DNA from: Moringa oleifera | Lineage: Eukaryota; Streptophyta; Magnoliopsida; Brassicales; Moringaceae | Assembly: GCA_021397835.1 (NCBI GenBank) | Contig: JAJFZO010000613.1 | Location: 1-64,000, forward strand | Direction of reading: 5' to 3' | DNA: 64,000 nucleotides | Shown here: positions 47,079 to 58,999 of the stretch, piece by piece | How the letters are laid out: each line of letters begins with the position of its first letter | How positions within the stretch are numbered: the stretch's first letter is position 1 | Position numbers and translations under genes: made by a program | The notes under the pieces: model-generated | Told to the model about the DNA's origin: nothing | The model's database searches: none | Seen by the model: the letters and a program-made list of their open reading frames with translations, nothing else

Positions 47079-48575
47079 GTCCTATTAATTTCTACTCATT
47101 TGGCCATTGTCATGAAGTATCCTGCAGGAGGAGAAACTCTTTGGGAGGATATGCAGTGTTGGTAGACTTAACGAGGATGTGATAATGTAAAGAGGTGAGC
47201 ATGCCATATATATTAATTTATTTCATAGAATTAAATTTCTCTTATACATATTTTATGGCTGCGAAATTTACTCTTTTGTTCCTTAGTTTCTCTATTCATT
47301 TTCAATAGGTAAGGTTTTCCTTTAGCAACTAATATCTGAAGTTATATTGCCATTCAATGGTCTAAACTCTAACCATCATATTTGGTTTCATTTAATCTTT
47401 CTCTTTAATTGGTTTTGTTTCTTTTTCTCTTATAATTCATCTCATTTTATTTTCTTACACCTAATCTAGATTTTAGGCTAAGACATACACTGCTGGATCG
47501 TAGCAGAACCCTTTTGTCAAGATATATTATATTGAGTACTCAAAGGTAATCTTCAAATTATGAATACCATTGGACTACAATAAAGATCAATTTTGATTAT
47601 AACTTCTTTGCTTATTGTATGTGTTGCACCATTAACCATAATCTCTTAAGGAACAGTAGCTTACATGGTGCTTGTGGTCCTATCTAAAAGAGAATATGAT
47701 GGCAAGGTCATGTACTTAACTCTTCGCATTTTTTTGATATCGTTTTCCTCTTTGTTTTCTTTTGCTATTGTTTGATTTGTACATAAATTGCAGATATTTG
47801 GTCTTGTGTGGTCACCTTATATAGGATGCTTATTGTTGCTTATCCCTTTGAAGATCTTGAAGATCCAAAGAAACTTTAGGAAGACAATTGGGTTTTATCA
47901 TCTTCGAACTCTTAAGCTCATTTCCTCCATTAAGAATAGGTAGAATTCCCCGTATGTTGAAATAATAAGACTATTTTTTTATTGATCTTGATAGCAGAGA
48001 TCTATTACACAATCTCAGATTTTGTCCGAGTTTCTATGAAGTACAAGTATAAAACTAAACTCAATTGGGTTAGTATACTCGTCCATCAAAGAACAAACTT
48101 AACCCAAAACTATCTAAAGGCAAACACTTTGAATAAAAGTAATAAGAACTCATTTATTATGAGCACTACGATAAGAACTCGTTGAAGTTCAAATACGAGG
48201 CATGATCATTTTTTGTTTTGAAAACATATTAGTACTAAGATGTAAATGATTGAAAAGGTATTTTTACATATGTAGATGAATTGAACTGCTCTTTTTGGAG
48301 AGAATTACTGTGCATGAAATAAAAACTCATTCACATATCTTAAAAAGCTTGACTATAAAGCTAATGAGATGGAGAAGCTAGTAGGGTCATGATGTAAATA
48401 ACCCATCACAATGCATTAAAGAAGTACTATGAGTAATATAAGCAATGAGGAAAGCTGTTGAGGTCCCAAAGCTTGGAGGACTTTCATGGGAAGCAACATG
48501 AATCTTGATGAGTTAGACGCATATGTAGATCCTGAAGATATAGGCAGAAGTGGCGATTTTGTCTATCGATTATGA
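47079..48575 (+). pseudogene. SnRK2: SnRK2 kinase relic P4 (exons 3-9)
   Basis: Exon 3 (about 47079-47190) carries the GGE insertion followed by LGRICSVGRLNED-like text. Exon 5 near 47470 is the most damaged (the HRDLK part altered). Exon 6 near 47690 reads VLSKREYDGK. Exon 7 near 47800 is the best preserved of all copies: WSCVVTLY, then [13 protein letters not shown] and RKTIG in two frames. Exon 8 near 47995 reads YTISDFVRVSMKY. Exon 9 (48301-48575) reads RITVHEIKTHS-like and ends GDFVY-like with a stop. Confidence 0.87.
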
Positions 48576-50349
48576 GTAGTAGTGTATAAACAACTTATAT
48601 TTTGTTGAGTTACGAATTGCATTTTCTACTAATTTTTTTGTACAAGAAAAGTAAAGAATTCTCCCTGTAATCCTTTTCTTACAAGTTGGCATATAGATGC
48701 TATATAGCAGGTTTGAGACTAATACTTCATCTGACACCGATGTTGCAAAGACTTTGAGCGCAATGATGAATAAGGACCAATTCTCAATGGTAGAAAAAAT
48801 TGCACTATCTAAACAAAATTAGATTGCTTCTTTGGTAACTGTTGGTATGGATTCCTACATATGAGCTTATCTTTTTATTGTCAAACCTCGATTACTATAG
48901 TATTTTTTTAATATTTTAATATTTTCTTTACTTTGTTAATTTTTTTTGAGATTATTTATCTTTGGTTTTTTTCTTACTTTTAATTTATTTTTTTTTAATG
49001 TTTTTTTAGTCATGATAGGTTACAAACTCCATTTTTTTTTCGTAGAGAATCTTGATTCTTATTGTTTAGCTTTAGTTTAATGTTATTGTAGCTTGTATAT
49101 TTGATTGCTCATTTGCTTAGGTTGAGCTAATTACAAGAAGCTGCGATGACTGAAATAAGCTACAATGACTCAGATTGCACCGCACTGTGCTTACTTGCTA
49201 ATTGGTAAAACTTGCCCCTGACATGTGGAAGCTAGAGTTGATCGTAAACTTACATTATCTTTCAGAACCTTATTGTCCATTGATTGATTGTTTTTTAGTA
49301 GCTCTCTCTATTATTGGTCCTTATCGTGTTAGAGGAGAGGTAGTATTATTACCATATTTTCATCAGTATTAGGTGATAAACCAACACTGATTGCTGTTGA
49401 TAGCATTGATGGTACCAAAACGAGAGATATATGAAGGGTCAAATCTACTCATATAATTCCTTATGAAACAGAAGAATATGCAGATGATGGGTGAGCAGCA
49501 ATTTTTTCACTTGTTTAAATTTTTGCAGCCTTTCGTTATCAAGCCTATTTTTGTAAGACCTAAAGTTGATTCATTAGCTCTTTGCTTACTTTGTTTGATT
49601 TTCTACTTATACTTGCAGATGAATATGTCACTTTGTATCTTTCATCTGATTAATGAATGGATCCCTAGATATGTGAGCAATTTAAATAACTAACTTGTGC
49701 TCTTTTTATCATCATTGATAACAAAAGATTTCTCTTTTGCAGGGAAAGCAACAAATTTCGTCCACTCCTGATTTTTCCATGTACTTGAAAGGGACTCAAG
49801 GCATCTTGCTTGTGCAAAATAAGTATTAGGCCTAAACTTCCTGATATTTTCTGCAAACCTTATTTTTTCAGTGGGATATGGTATATACTTTTTTGATTAT
49901 TGGTGTCTTTCTACATTTCAAATCATTTATGCATCTTATGTGTCGTAAATAACCACATAACATGTTGAGAATTTGCATCATGTTTGCCTGCGAACTTTCT
50001 ACTTATCTTATAATCTACTCGTCTATATTTATATTTTTTACTTTAATGCAAACTTTTGCAATGATATTTCTCTTCTATTAAACAATGTTTTTGGTTAACT
50101 GGGCATTTGGATGTGCTTAGCTTTTTGCAAAACATTTATCATCTGTAGGCAGTTGGTTTGATTTTGATGGTACCTCAATACAAGAAAAAATAGTGCATGT
50201 AAGGTGTAGAAGTTTCTTCTATATGGTTTAAGTGTTATGTTTTATATGATTCAACTAGACAACTTAGTCCTCTTGCGATTAGTTTTATTTTCTTTTATAT
50301 GAAATAAAAAGGAAAGAAGGAATCTTACTCGAACATCCTGTTCTTGTAG

Positions 50350-52027
50350 GTCTTACTAACTTTTAGTTATCTAGCTGTTGTCATGAAGTATGCTACAAGA
50401 GGAGAAACTTTTCGAGAGGATATGTACTGCTGGTAGACCTAGCAAGGCTGAGGTAATGTAAAGAAGTGAGCATGCCCTATTCACTAATTCACTTTATAGA
50501 ATCAAATTTCTCTTATATATATATATATATATATATATGTTTGATGGACATAAATTTTACTCTTATGTTCCCTAATTTGTTTATTCATTTTCAATAAGCA
50601 AGCTTCTTTTTTTTAGCAACTAATATCAGGAATCAGTTGCTGCCATTCAATGGTTTGAACTTTAACAATTATTTTTTAGTTTCATTTAGTCATTCTCTTT
50701 AATTGGTTTTCTTTCTCTTTCTCTTATAATCCATCTCGTTTACTTGATTTATTTCTTACAGTAAATCTGCAATAGAGATCTTAAGCTAGAACACACCCTA
50801 TTGGATGGTAGTACAGCTCATTTTCTTAAGTTATGTGATTTTGGATACTCAAAGGTAATCTTTAGATTATGAATGCCATCGAACTATAGTAGAGATCAAG
50901 TTTGATTATAACCTCTTTCCTTCTTATATGTGTTGCACCCTTAACCAAAATCTGCTAAGGAACAACAGCTTACATAGCGCTTGAGGTCCTATCCAAAAGA
51001 GAATATGATAGCAAGGTTATGTACTTAATTCTTTACATTTTTTTGATGTCATTTTCCTCTTTGTATTTTTTGTTGTTGTTTGATTTTTGTTTTGTACCTA
51101 ATCCTTGAGTAGTTATAAATTGCAAATATTTGGTCTTATGGGTTATACGTGATGCTTATTAGTGCTTATCGCTTTGAAGATCTTGATGATCCTAGAAAAA
51201 TTTTAGGAAGATAATTAGGTTTTGTCATCTTTAAACTCATATGCTTTTTTTTCTCCATTAAGAATAGGTGGATTATCAATATGTTGAAATAATGAGCTAT
51301 GTTTCTACTGGTCTTGGCAGCGGATACTCAGTGTCTATTGCACAATTCCAAATTTTGCCCGAGTTTTTGTGGAGTGCAAATGCTAGCATTTTTTATCTCT
51401 AATCTTTGTTGCAAATTCTGAAAAGGTAATTTTATATCTTGGCTTGATAGATGAGTAGGAACTTGACTGATAGTTTGTCCAAAATCAAAGAAGGAAGGAA
51501 GTATAAAATTAAACTCAATTAGGTCATTATACTTGCCCATCAAAGAACAGACTTAACCTAGAACTGTCTGGAAGCAAACATTTGGAATGGAATTAATAAG
51601 AACTCATTTATTATGAGTAATAAGATAAGAACTTGTTGAAGTTTAAAAATGAGGCAAGATTATTTCTTTTGAAAACGTGTTAGTACTAAGTAGTAAATGA
51701 TCGAAAGGGTATCTCAACATATGTATACAAACTCGACTACTCCTTTTGGAGAGAATTACTGTCCATGAAATAAAAACTCATTCATAGTTCTTAAAGAACT
51801 TGACTATAGAGCTAACAAAATGGGGAAGCTAGCAAAGTCATGATGTAAATAACCTGTTAGAAAGCATTGAAGAAGTGCTATGAGTAATACTAGCACTGAG
51901 GAAGGCTGTTGAGGTCCTAAAGCTTGGGGGCTTTCATAGCAAGTAACATGGATCTTGATGACTTGGATGAGTATATACATATCTTGAAGATGTAGGCAGA
52001 AGTGGTGATTTTGTCTGTCCACTGTGA
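50350..52027 (+). pseudogene. SnRK2: SnRK2 kinase relic P5 (exons 3-9)
   Basis: Exon 3 at 50350 (after ttgtag) has the GGE insertion and RICTAGRPSKAE. Exon 4 near 50600 reads FFF*QLISGIS, then CHSM. Exon 5 near 50762 begins with a stop instead of Gln and then reads [20 protein letters not shown] then [10 protein letters not shown], so HRD has become NRD. Exon 6 near 50935-51017 contains PKSAKE, AYIALEVLSKREYDSK. Exon 7 lies near 51130-51215. Exon 8 at 51316-51427 reads RILSVYCTIPNFARVFVECK, then LIFVANSEK. Exon 9 (51752-52027) reads RITVHEIKTHS*FLKNL, MDLDDLDEY and, after a shift, DVGRSGDFVCPL and stop. This is the copy in which the whole exon series is easiest to follow. Confidence 0.9.
50515..50538. 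repeat. (AT)n microsatellite
   Basis: About twelve AT repeats in the intron after SnRK2 exon 3 of copy P5, at a site where other copies have only ttgatatatatttt-like text. Confidence 0.85.
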
Positions 52028-55000
52028 GCAGTAGTGTATAAACAACTTGAATTTTAATGAGTTACAAACTACATTTCTTATAGGTTTTTCATATAAGAAG
52101 AAGAGCAAAGAATTCTCCTTGTAATCCTTTTTTACCAGTTGGCATATAGATTCTATGTAGTAGGTTTGAGACTAATGCTTCTTTTGACATCAATTCTATG
52201 TTCTTCTCGTGTATATATCTGAGTGGTTATTCCTTTAGGTAGAGCTAATTACAATAAGCTATAACTTTTAGGTTGCAATCGTGTTGTGCTTACGTGCCAA
52301 TTGGTAAAACACATCCCTCTCACGTGCGGAAACTAAAGTGGCATTTAAGCTTACTTTTATTTTTCAAAATCTTATTATCCATTGATTGATTGTTTTCGAC
52401 TAGAGCACCATATTTCATGAACAATAGGTGATAAATGAGTTGAAAATTTTGAGGGTCGGATAAAAAAGACATGTGTGAGATACGACTATCTTGGCTTTTC
52501 TTCAAGTTTTTTGCCTACTACTTTTTTCTTGCATGTGCTTTCTTGATTATGTTATATTTTTTTAAATTTTGTTGTTCTGTTCAATTTAGTTTTCATGTGA
52601 CCATTTTAAACTTTTTACATTTGTTGAATAATAATGATAATATTTTAGGTCTTGTACATGTAGCGATTTTGAAATTGTTGGATCCCATTTATCTTTGCTA
52701 TGTAGTGCATTTAGGGAATACAGCTTGTATTTTGTGGATGCTGCTTGGTCCATTGAAAGTAAGAGGAGAAACTCTGGTCATCACCCTTTAAATAACTGTT
52801 ATTCAACAATCTTTTTCAATTGTCTAACATTATTAGTTTTGAGTTATATTTGAATCCCTTATCATCAAATTTGGTGATGGAGATGATTAACATGTATCTT
52901 CATGTTAGGTACTTACATTTTTTACCTTCTGTCAAACCACTTTTTTAATTAAATCGCACTGAATGATTAGAATCTGGGCAATTAATTGAAATTCTTTTTT
53001 AGGTTAAAAAGTCATAAATCTTTGAGACAAAATGGTTACATTTTAGTTTAAGTTTGTTCTTAAATTAGTTTTTGTCTTTTGTTTACTTCTATTTTTTTTC
53101 TTTATTTTTTGAAGTATTCATATGATTTTCTTAAAAATAGGTTCAATTTTTTTGTCCATTTTGAGAATGCAGGTTGCTGCTTCTTTTTCCTTGGATAGAT
53201 CAATAAAGATTGTTAAGAGAATAAGGATACTAACACTTATCAAAAAGACAGGAGGAATGAAAAAGATCTTACATTTTCTTTATGTTTGATGCTCTGGCAA
53301 TTTTCTTAATGCATCTCATGTGTGTGATAAATACATTCCTGTGACAGGTATTTGTTTCTATGAAGATTACGTAACCTTTTGCCATAGAGATTCCCTGTAT
53401 GTGGAAGCTTTCATCCGTTTTTCATGTTTTGGGAATGCTATTGGCTTTTTGAATACAATTGGATTGCTTTTATAATTTATGGCAACTTTTTATTATGATT
53501 GTTTGAAAACTTGAATTTTGTGAAAGGCATGCTTTGACTTTGCACTAGTTATTGGATTAGTTATAAGTTTTAATACCATTCCTATTGAGAATTTTATCCA
53601 GTTGATATTCACCGTATTAAGCTAAGACAAAGGTGTATCATGGAGTGAACAATGAGGAAGTTGCTAACTCTGAGAAAGAAAAATGTTATTGCTATGTTCG
53701 TTGGTCACATTAGCTCAAATATGGACAAATTGAACTCTTTCATCACATCTTTACTCTGAGAATGTGCAAAAGAATCAGGAATTGCAGCGAGTCAACAGCT
53801 AAAAATGGTATGTGTTGATTTCCTTGGGGCATTGGGTGCTGTTGTTGTTACTAAAGTGAGGGGTATATGAGGCCATTGGTTAAATACAGGTAATAGCAGT
53901 GAGATGAATAGAACGAGTCAGAGATTGTGGCATCGATTCTGTAATTATGTTAAATAGATAATAGCGCCATGCTTAAGCTCATTGTTTCAGCTTCTAAATG
54001 TGGTTGCTTTAGTAGGACCAACTTATCGGCCTTCTATGTCATTCAAGAGATGCATATTATATTGGATAAAACATTTGATTGTACATGTCACAACATCTCC
54101 AGTAAGTTTCTTTGATGCTAGTGGAGGCATAGTGCGTCATGGTATGCAACTGCTACTTATCTGATATGTATGAAAAGAAATATTCCTTCAACCCTACAAC
54201 TAAGAGGAGTGGCATATTTAAGGATGGAGATTTTTCATATCATATGGAAATATACTACTGTTTGGTGAGCTTGATTGTTTATCTAACTTACTATGTTCAT
54301 GTAAATCATTTAGTTGACAAGATTAACTTTTAATATACCAAAAGGTAGGAAATTGGGCCAAAGTTTTAACCTCACGTGGACAAGTCTTGCAAATGGAGCC
54401 TACTTCTGTTTGACGGCATTTGGATGTGCTTAACTATTTGATGAACATGTGTCATCTGTAAGCAAATGGTTTGATTTCGAGAGTATCTCAGCACAAGAAA
54501 ATATAATGGGTGCAAAGTATGTAGGAGATTTGACTGTGGAAGATTACTTACTAGCAACTCTGATATTAATGCTTCTTTCAACACAGGTGTAGTAAAGATT
54601 CTACAAGTAATAATGAAGAAGGACCAATGGTAGAAAAAATTATGCTATTCAAATAAGAACTGATTTGCTTCTCTAGAAGCTACAGGTGTGGATTCTTACA
54701 TACGGGCTTAATTTCATTTTTTCATATGTTTTTTTGGCCTAATAAGTTATAAATTCCTTTTTTTTTTTTTTTGCATAGATAACCTTGATTTTTTATTGTT
54801 TTGGCATTAATTCTATGTTCTTATAGAATATATATTTGAGTGCTCATTTGCTTAGGTGGAGTTAATTATAGGAAGCTATAACTTCTATATATTCATATAT
54901 ACTCAGGTTGCATCATGCTATGCTTAAGTATATATTTTTACTTGATTCAGCTAGACAACTTCATCCTCTAATAACTAGTTTTGTTTTTCTATATATGGAA

Positions 55001-55045
55001 TATAGAGGAAAGATGAAATCTTACTCTGAGATCTTGTTCCTGCAG

Positions 55046-55150
55046 GTTCTACTAACTCTTACTCATCTAGCTGTTGTCATAGAGTATGCTGCAGAAGGAG
55101 AACCCTTCGAAAGGATATGTAGTGCTCATAATAATTCTTTGACACTGTAA
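55046..55150 (+). pseudogene. SnRK2: SnRK2 relic P6, exon 3 (split from the rest)
   Basis: After a ttcctgcag acceptor the frame reads VLLTLTHLAVVIEYAAEGEP, then FERICSAHNN without the one-base insertion found in P1, P3, P4 and P5. The remainder of this copy (exons 4-9) lies at 59.1-60.5 kb beyond a retroelement. Confidence 0.85.
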
Positions 55151-58100
55151 AGATGCCAACACATCAGAAGGTACAGATAGTAATGATTTAGTTGAATGGC
55201 AAGGCCTTACAATGGCATCAAATGTTTATGCGGCCCAAAGGTGAGTTAAAGATCATGGATTGGCAGGAGTACACCAAGGCTATGAAGGCTCGATTCTGCA
55301 ACACAAAATATGAAGACCCAATGTCACATCTGGTAAGTTTAAAGTAAATTGATTATGTAGATGACTATTACAAAGACTTTGAAGTATCGTTGAATTTGAT
55401 GAAATTGAGTAATGATAATGCCCTTAGTATTATTGTCAGTAATTCGAAGGTGGATATCTCTTAATCTATTAGACTATTGCATCCTGATGATTTAACTTAA
55501 GCCCTAAATCAAGCTCATGTTACATACTATTTCATTATAAGCTGTGTGGGCTTCAAAAGGTTATTAAACCATGATATTGGAGGGCAGAATTAAGAACCAG
55601 AACTTGATAATTTTGGTAGGTTCAGGAAGCACACAAAATTTCTTGGATTTGATCATTGCGAAAAGACTAAGATGTAACATGGAACAGATTGAAGAACCGC
55701 TAGTAATAGTTGCAAATGGTGAGACTAGGAAAGTAACTGAATTATGTCAAGGAAAAAAGAGAGAAATGCAAGGTTTTTATCAAGAGGCAGATTTTTATGT
55801 ACTTCCTTTGCAAGGCTTTGATGTTGTCTTGGGTGTACAATGGCTACAATCACTAACTCCAGTTACTTGGGACTTCAATTCTCTCTAATGCAATTCTAAT
55901 TCAAGGGCAAGACTGTGGTTTTAAAAAGGTTGTAAAATGGGAGTGTTTATCCAGCATCCAAGAAACAGACAACTAAATTGCAGCAAGCTAGGCAATAAGG
56001 AATGTTTTACAATATGCAAAGTAAAGAGAATTCATTGAAACTCATGGATGAGGTGATAAAACAGCAATTGAAGACAAAAACTAAGGATGATTTGTTGGGC
56101 CAATTAATGTGGTACTCTTTGTTGTTTGATGAGCCTAAAAGGCTGCCTCTAAACAAAAGTCATGATCATGGGATTATTTTAAAGGATGAGGCTCAAATTG
56201 TTAATTTAAGACCTTAGCAATATTCAGTTATGCTGAAGGATGAAATAAAGAAGATGATCCATGAAATGAAAATCTCTAGTATAACTAGGGACAACAATAG
56301 TCCTTTTGCATCTCTAGTGGCATTAGTGGAGAAAAAAGATGATAGATTATAGGCATCTAAATAAATTGACCATGAAGGATAAGTTTCCTATTCTCTTTAT
56401 TACAGAACTACTTGATGAACTCTCAAAGTCTTGTTGGTTCTTTGAGCTTGATCTTCGATCCAGATACCATCAAATTCGAATGAAAGATCAGAATGCTCAC
56501 AAGATAGCTTTTAGAGCACATCACAGACACTATGAGTTCCCGGTTATGCCTTTTGGGCTTATTAACGCCCTGTTAACTTTTCAAAATCTTATGAAATACA
56601 TCTTTGAACCTTATCTAAAAAGGTTCCTACTGGCTTTTTTAATGACATCTTGGTATATATCTGTTCTTGGGCTATGCATGTACAACATCTAGATGAAGTG
56701 CTCACTATTCTTTCTTATCATCGACTATATGTCAAATTGTCTTCCTTGGTCTTACACACTATTTGTTGAAGGATATGGTATGTTGGCTCAACCTGTAACT
56801 AGGTTACTTAAAAATTAAAAAAAAAAAAGAGTTCTAATGGAGTCTAAAAGCTAAGCATGCCTTCAATTTACTTAAAGAAACTTTGGTGTTAGTATCAGTC
56901 TTAACATTGCCTAATTTTAATTCTACCTTTATTGTGGAATCTGATACCTCTGGTACAAGTATTGGTGTTGTTCTCACTCAAGAGGGAAAACCTATTGCTT
57001 ATTTCAGTAAGGCTTTAGGTGTGAAACATCAAAGTACTACCAGTATATGAGAGGGAGATGCTGGCAATGCTGGCACCAGTGAAAAAATGGAATACTTATC
57101 TTACAGGAGGCATTTTAAGATTAAAACTAATCACTATAGCTTGAGATTTCTATTTGATCAAAGCACCAGCACACTAGCTCAACAATAGTGAGTAGTTAAG
57201 ATAATGGGGTATGACTTTGAAGTTATCTTCAGGATAGTAATGTCCAACACAGTTGTGGATGCATAATCAAGAGTTCTAACAGAAGAATGTAAGGCCATTT
57301 CAATGGTAACTAGTGACCGGTTAAGGAGAATGCAACATTCATAGACTTCAGATGCTACATTACTCCATCTCATTCATAGTTTAGATCAAAATTCTGCTAA
57401 ACACCCTAAGCTTACTTGGGAGAATAATCAGTTGAAAAGATAGGGCAGGTTAGTTGTGGGTATGGATAAGCAACTGCGTGAAGACTTACTTACTTATTTT
57501 CGTAGTTTAGCTAAAGGTGGTCACTCAGGCATTGTTACTACAATGAAGAGAATTTGAGGATTAGTATACTGGAAGGGAATGAGAAAAGATATTAAATGGT
57601 TCATCAGAAATTGCATAACATACTAGCAATGTATGTATGATCCATCTACCTGCCTAGGTTTGCTCCAACCTTTACTTATTCTTGAGAGAATTTTATCTAA
57701 TATCTCAATGGATTTCATAGAAAGGTTAGCTAAATGAAAAGGTCTTTCAATGATATTGGTAGTTGATCATTTGAGCAAGTATGCTTATTTCTTGCCCCAC
57801 TCACATCCTTTTATTGCTCTAAGTACGGCCCAGGTATTCTTTCATAAGGTCTATAAGTTACATGGTCTTCCTACTAATATTTTATTTGATAAAGACAAAA
57901 TTTTTATTCGTCACTTTTAGCAAGAGTTATTCAAGTTAATATGAACTCAACTTAAGTTATCCACAGCTTATCATCCTCAAACAGATAGATTGAGTGAAGT
58001 AGTGAACCATTGTATACAAGCTTATCTGTGTTGTATGTCTTCAAGAACTCCCAAAGACTAGCCACATCAGTTTCCCCTTGCAGAATGGTGGTATAATACG

Positions 58101-58800
58101 TTATTTCATTCTTTTACTAATACTACTCCTTGTCAGATAGTGTATGGTCAACCTACATCCGCTCACTTACCTTATTTTACTGGGAGTTCTATATAGGCCT
58201 TGTAGATTGAAGCTTCCAACAAGGGAAGCTGCTTTGAAGTTACTAAAATTTTATTTGACAATAACACAAAATTAAATGAAATAACATGCTGACAAATCCA
58301 GAACTGATCTGCACTTTGAAGTTAGAAATTTGGTCTATGTCAAGTGGCAACCCTATAAACAATCTTCTGTGGTGAATTGAAAAATCTCAAACTTTCTACT
58401 AAATATTTTGGACCATATAAAATCTTGGAGAAAGTTGGTTCTATGGCTTATAAATTACAGTTACGAGCACGATCCAAAGTACACCCTGTTTTTCATGTAT
58501 CCCAACTTAAGCTGCCCATGGGTTCAAATATTCAGCATAGTGAGCTTCCAGTTCTTGATGAAAATAGTCTCTTGGTCAAGGAACCAGTTGCAATCCATGA
58601 TCCTTGAATCCAGAAGAGAAATGTTAAAGCTCTGACAAAATTGTTGGTTAATTGGAAAAATACCTTTCCAAAAGATTCAACTTTGGAAGACTTCTATCAA
58701 CTCTGCCAAAATTACCCTCATTTTTAATCCTGTTCAAGGATTCTCTAAAGATGGCAGTATTGATGGAGTATTACTTCAGAATTTAAATTATTTTAATTGC
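55150..58800 (+). mobile_element. Ty3/gypsy retrotransposon, 5'-truncated and decayed
   Basis: Ordered remnants of a gag-pol polyprotein. A gag fragment at about 55190-55460 includes LNGKALQWHQMFMRP, WQEYTKAMKARF and DPMSHLVSLK. The protease at 55571-55885 includes GSGSTQNFLD and GFDVVLGVQWLQ, with Gly where the catalytic Asp of DSG is expected. Reverse transcriptase is at 56339-56700 (YRHLNKLT, ELDLRSRYHQIRM, FPVMPFGLINA); the metal-binding FDD block reads FND in a frame shifted by one base. RNase H is near 56860-57180 (VESDTSGTSIGVVL). Integrase is near 57480-58250 (GHSG, SMDFIERL, VVDHLSKYAYFLP, LSTAYHPQTD). The C-terminal tail at 58377-58700 includes YFGPYKILEKVGSMAYKL and KVHPVFHVSQLK. 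At least ten in-frame stops are present. No 5' LTR or primer-binding site precedes gag and I see no matching LTR pair. Confidence 0.9.
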
Positions 58801-58999
58801 TTAAATGCAACACTTTATTTTGTTTTAATGTGTAATTAGTTGCATAGGGAAGGTAGCTGTATCACATGGAGAATATCCAAAATTATTAAAACAGTGGAAA
58901 AGGAATATGTAGGAGGATGATTTGTGGAGAAACATAAAAAATACTCTTTAATTCTCTCTAAATTCTTCCTTTTTTGCTTACTTTTCTGTGTGCAAGGTA

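Noticed and set aside
54139..54333. 64-codon plus-strand frame between P5 and P6
   Set aside because: Overlaps another frame, has no recognisable domain, and lies in repeat-unit DNA.
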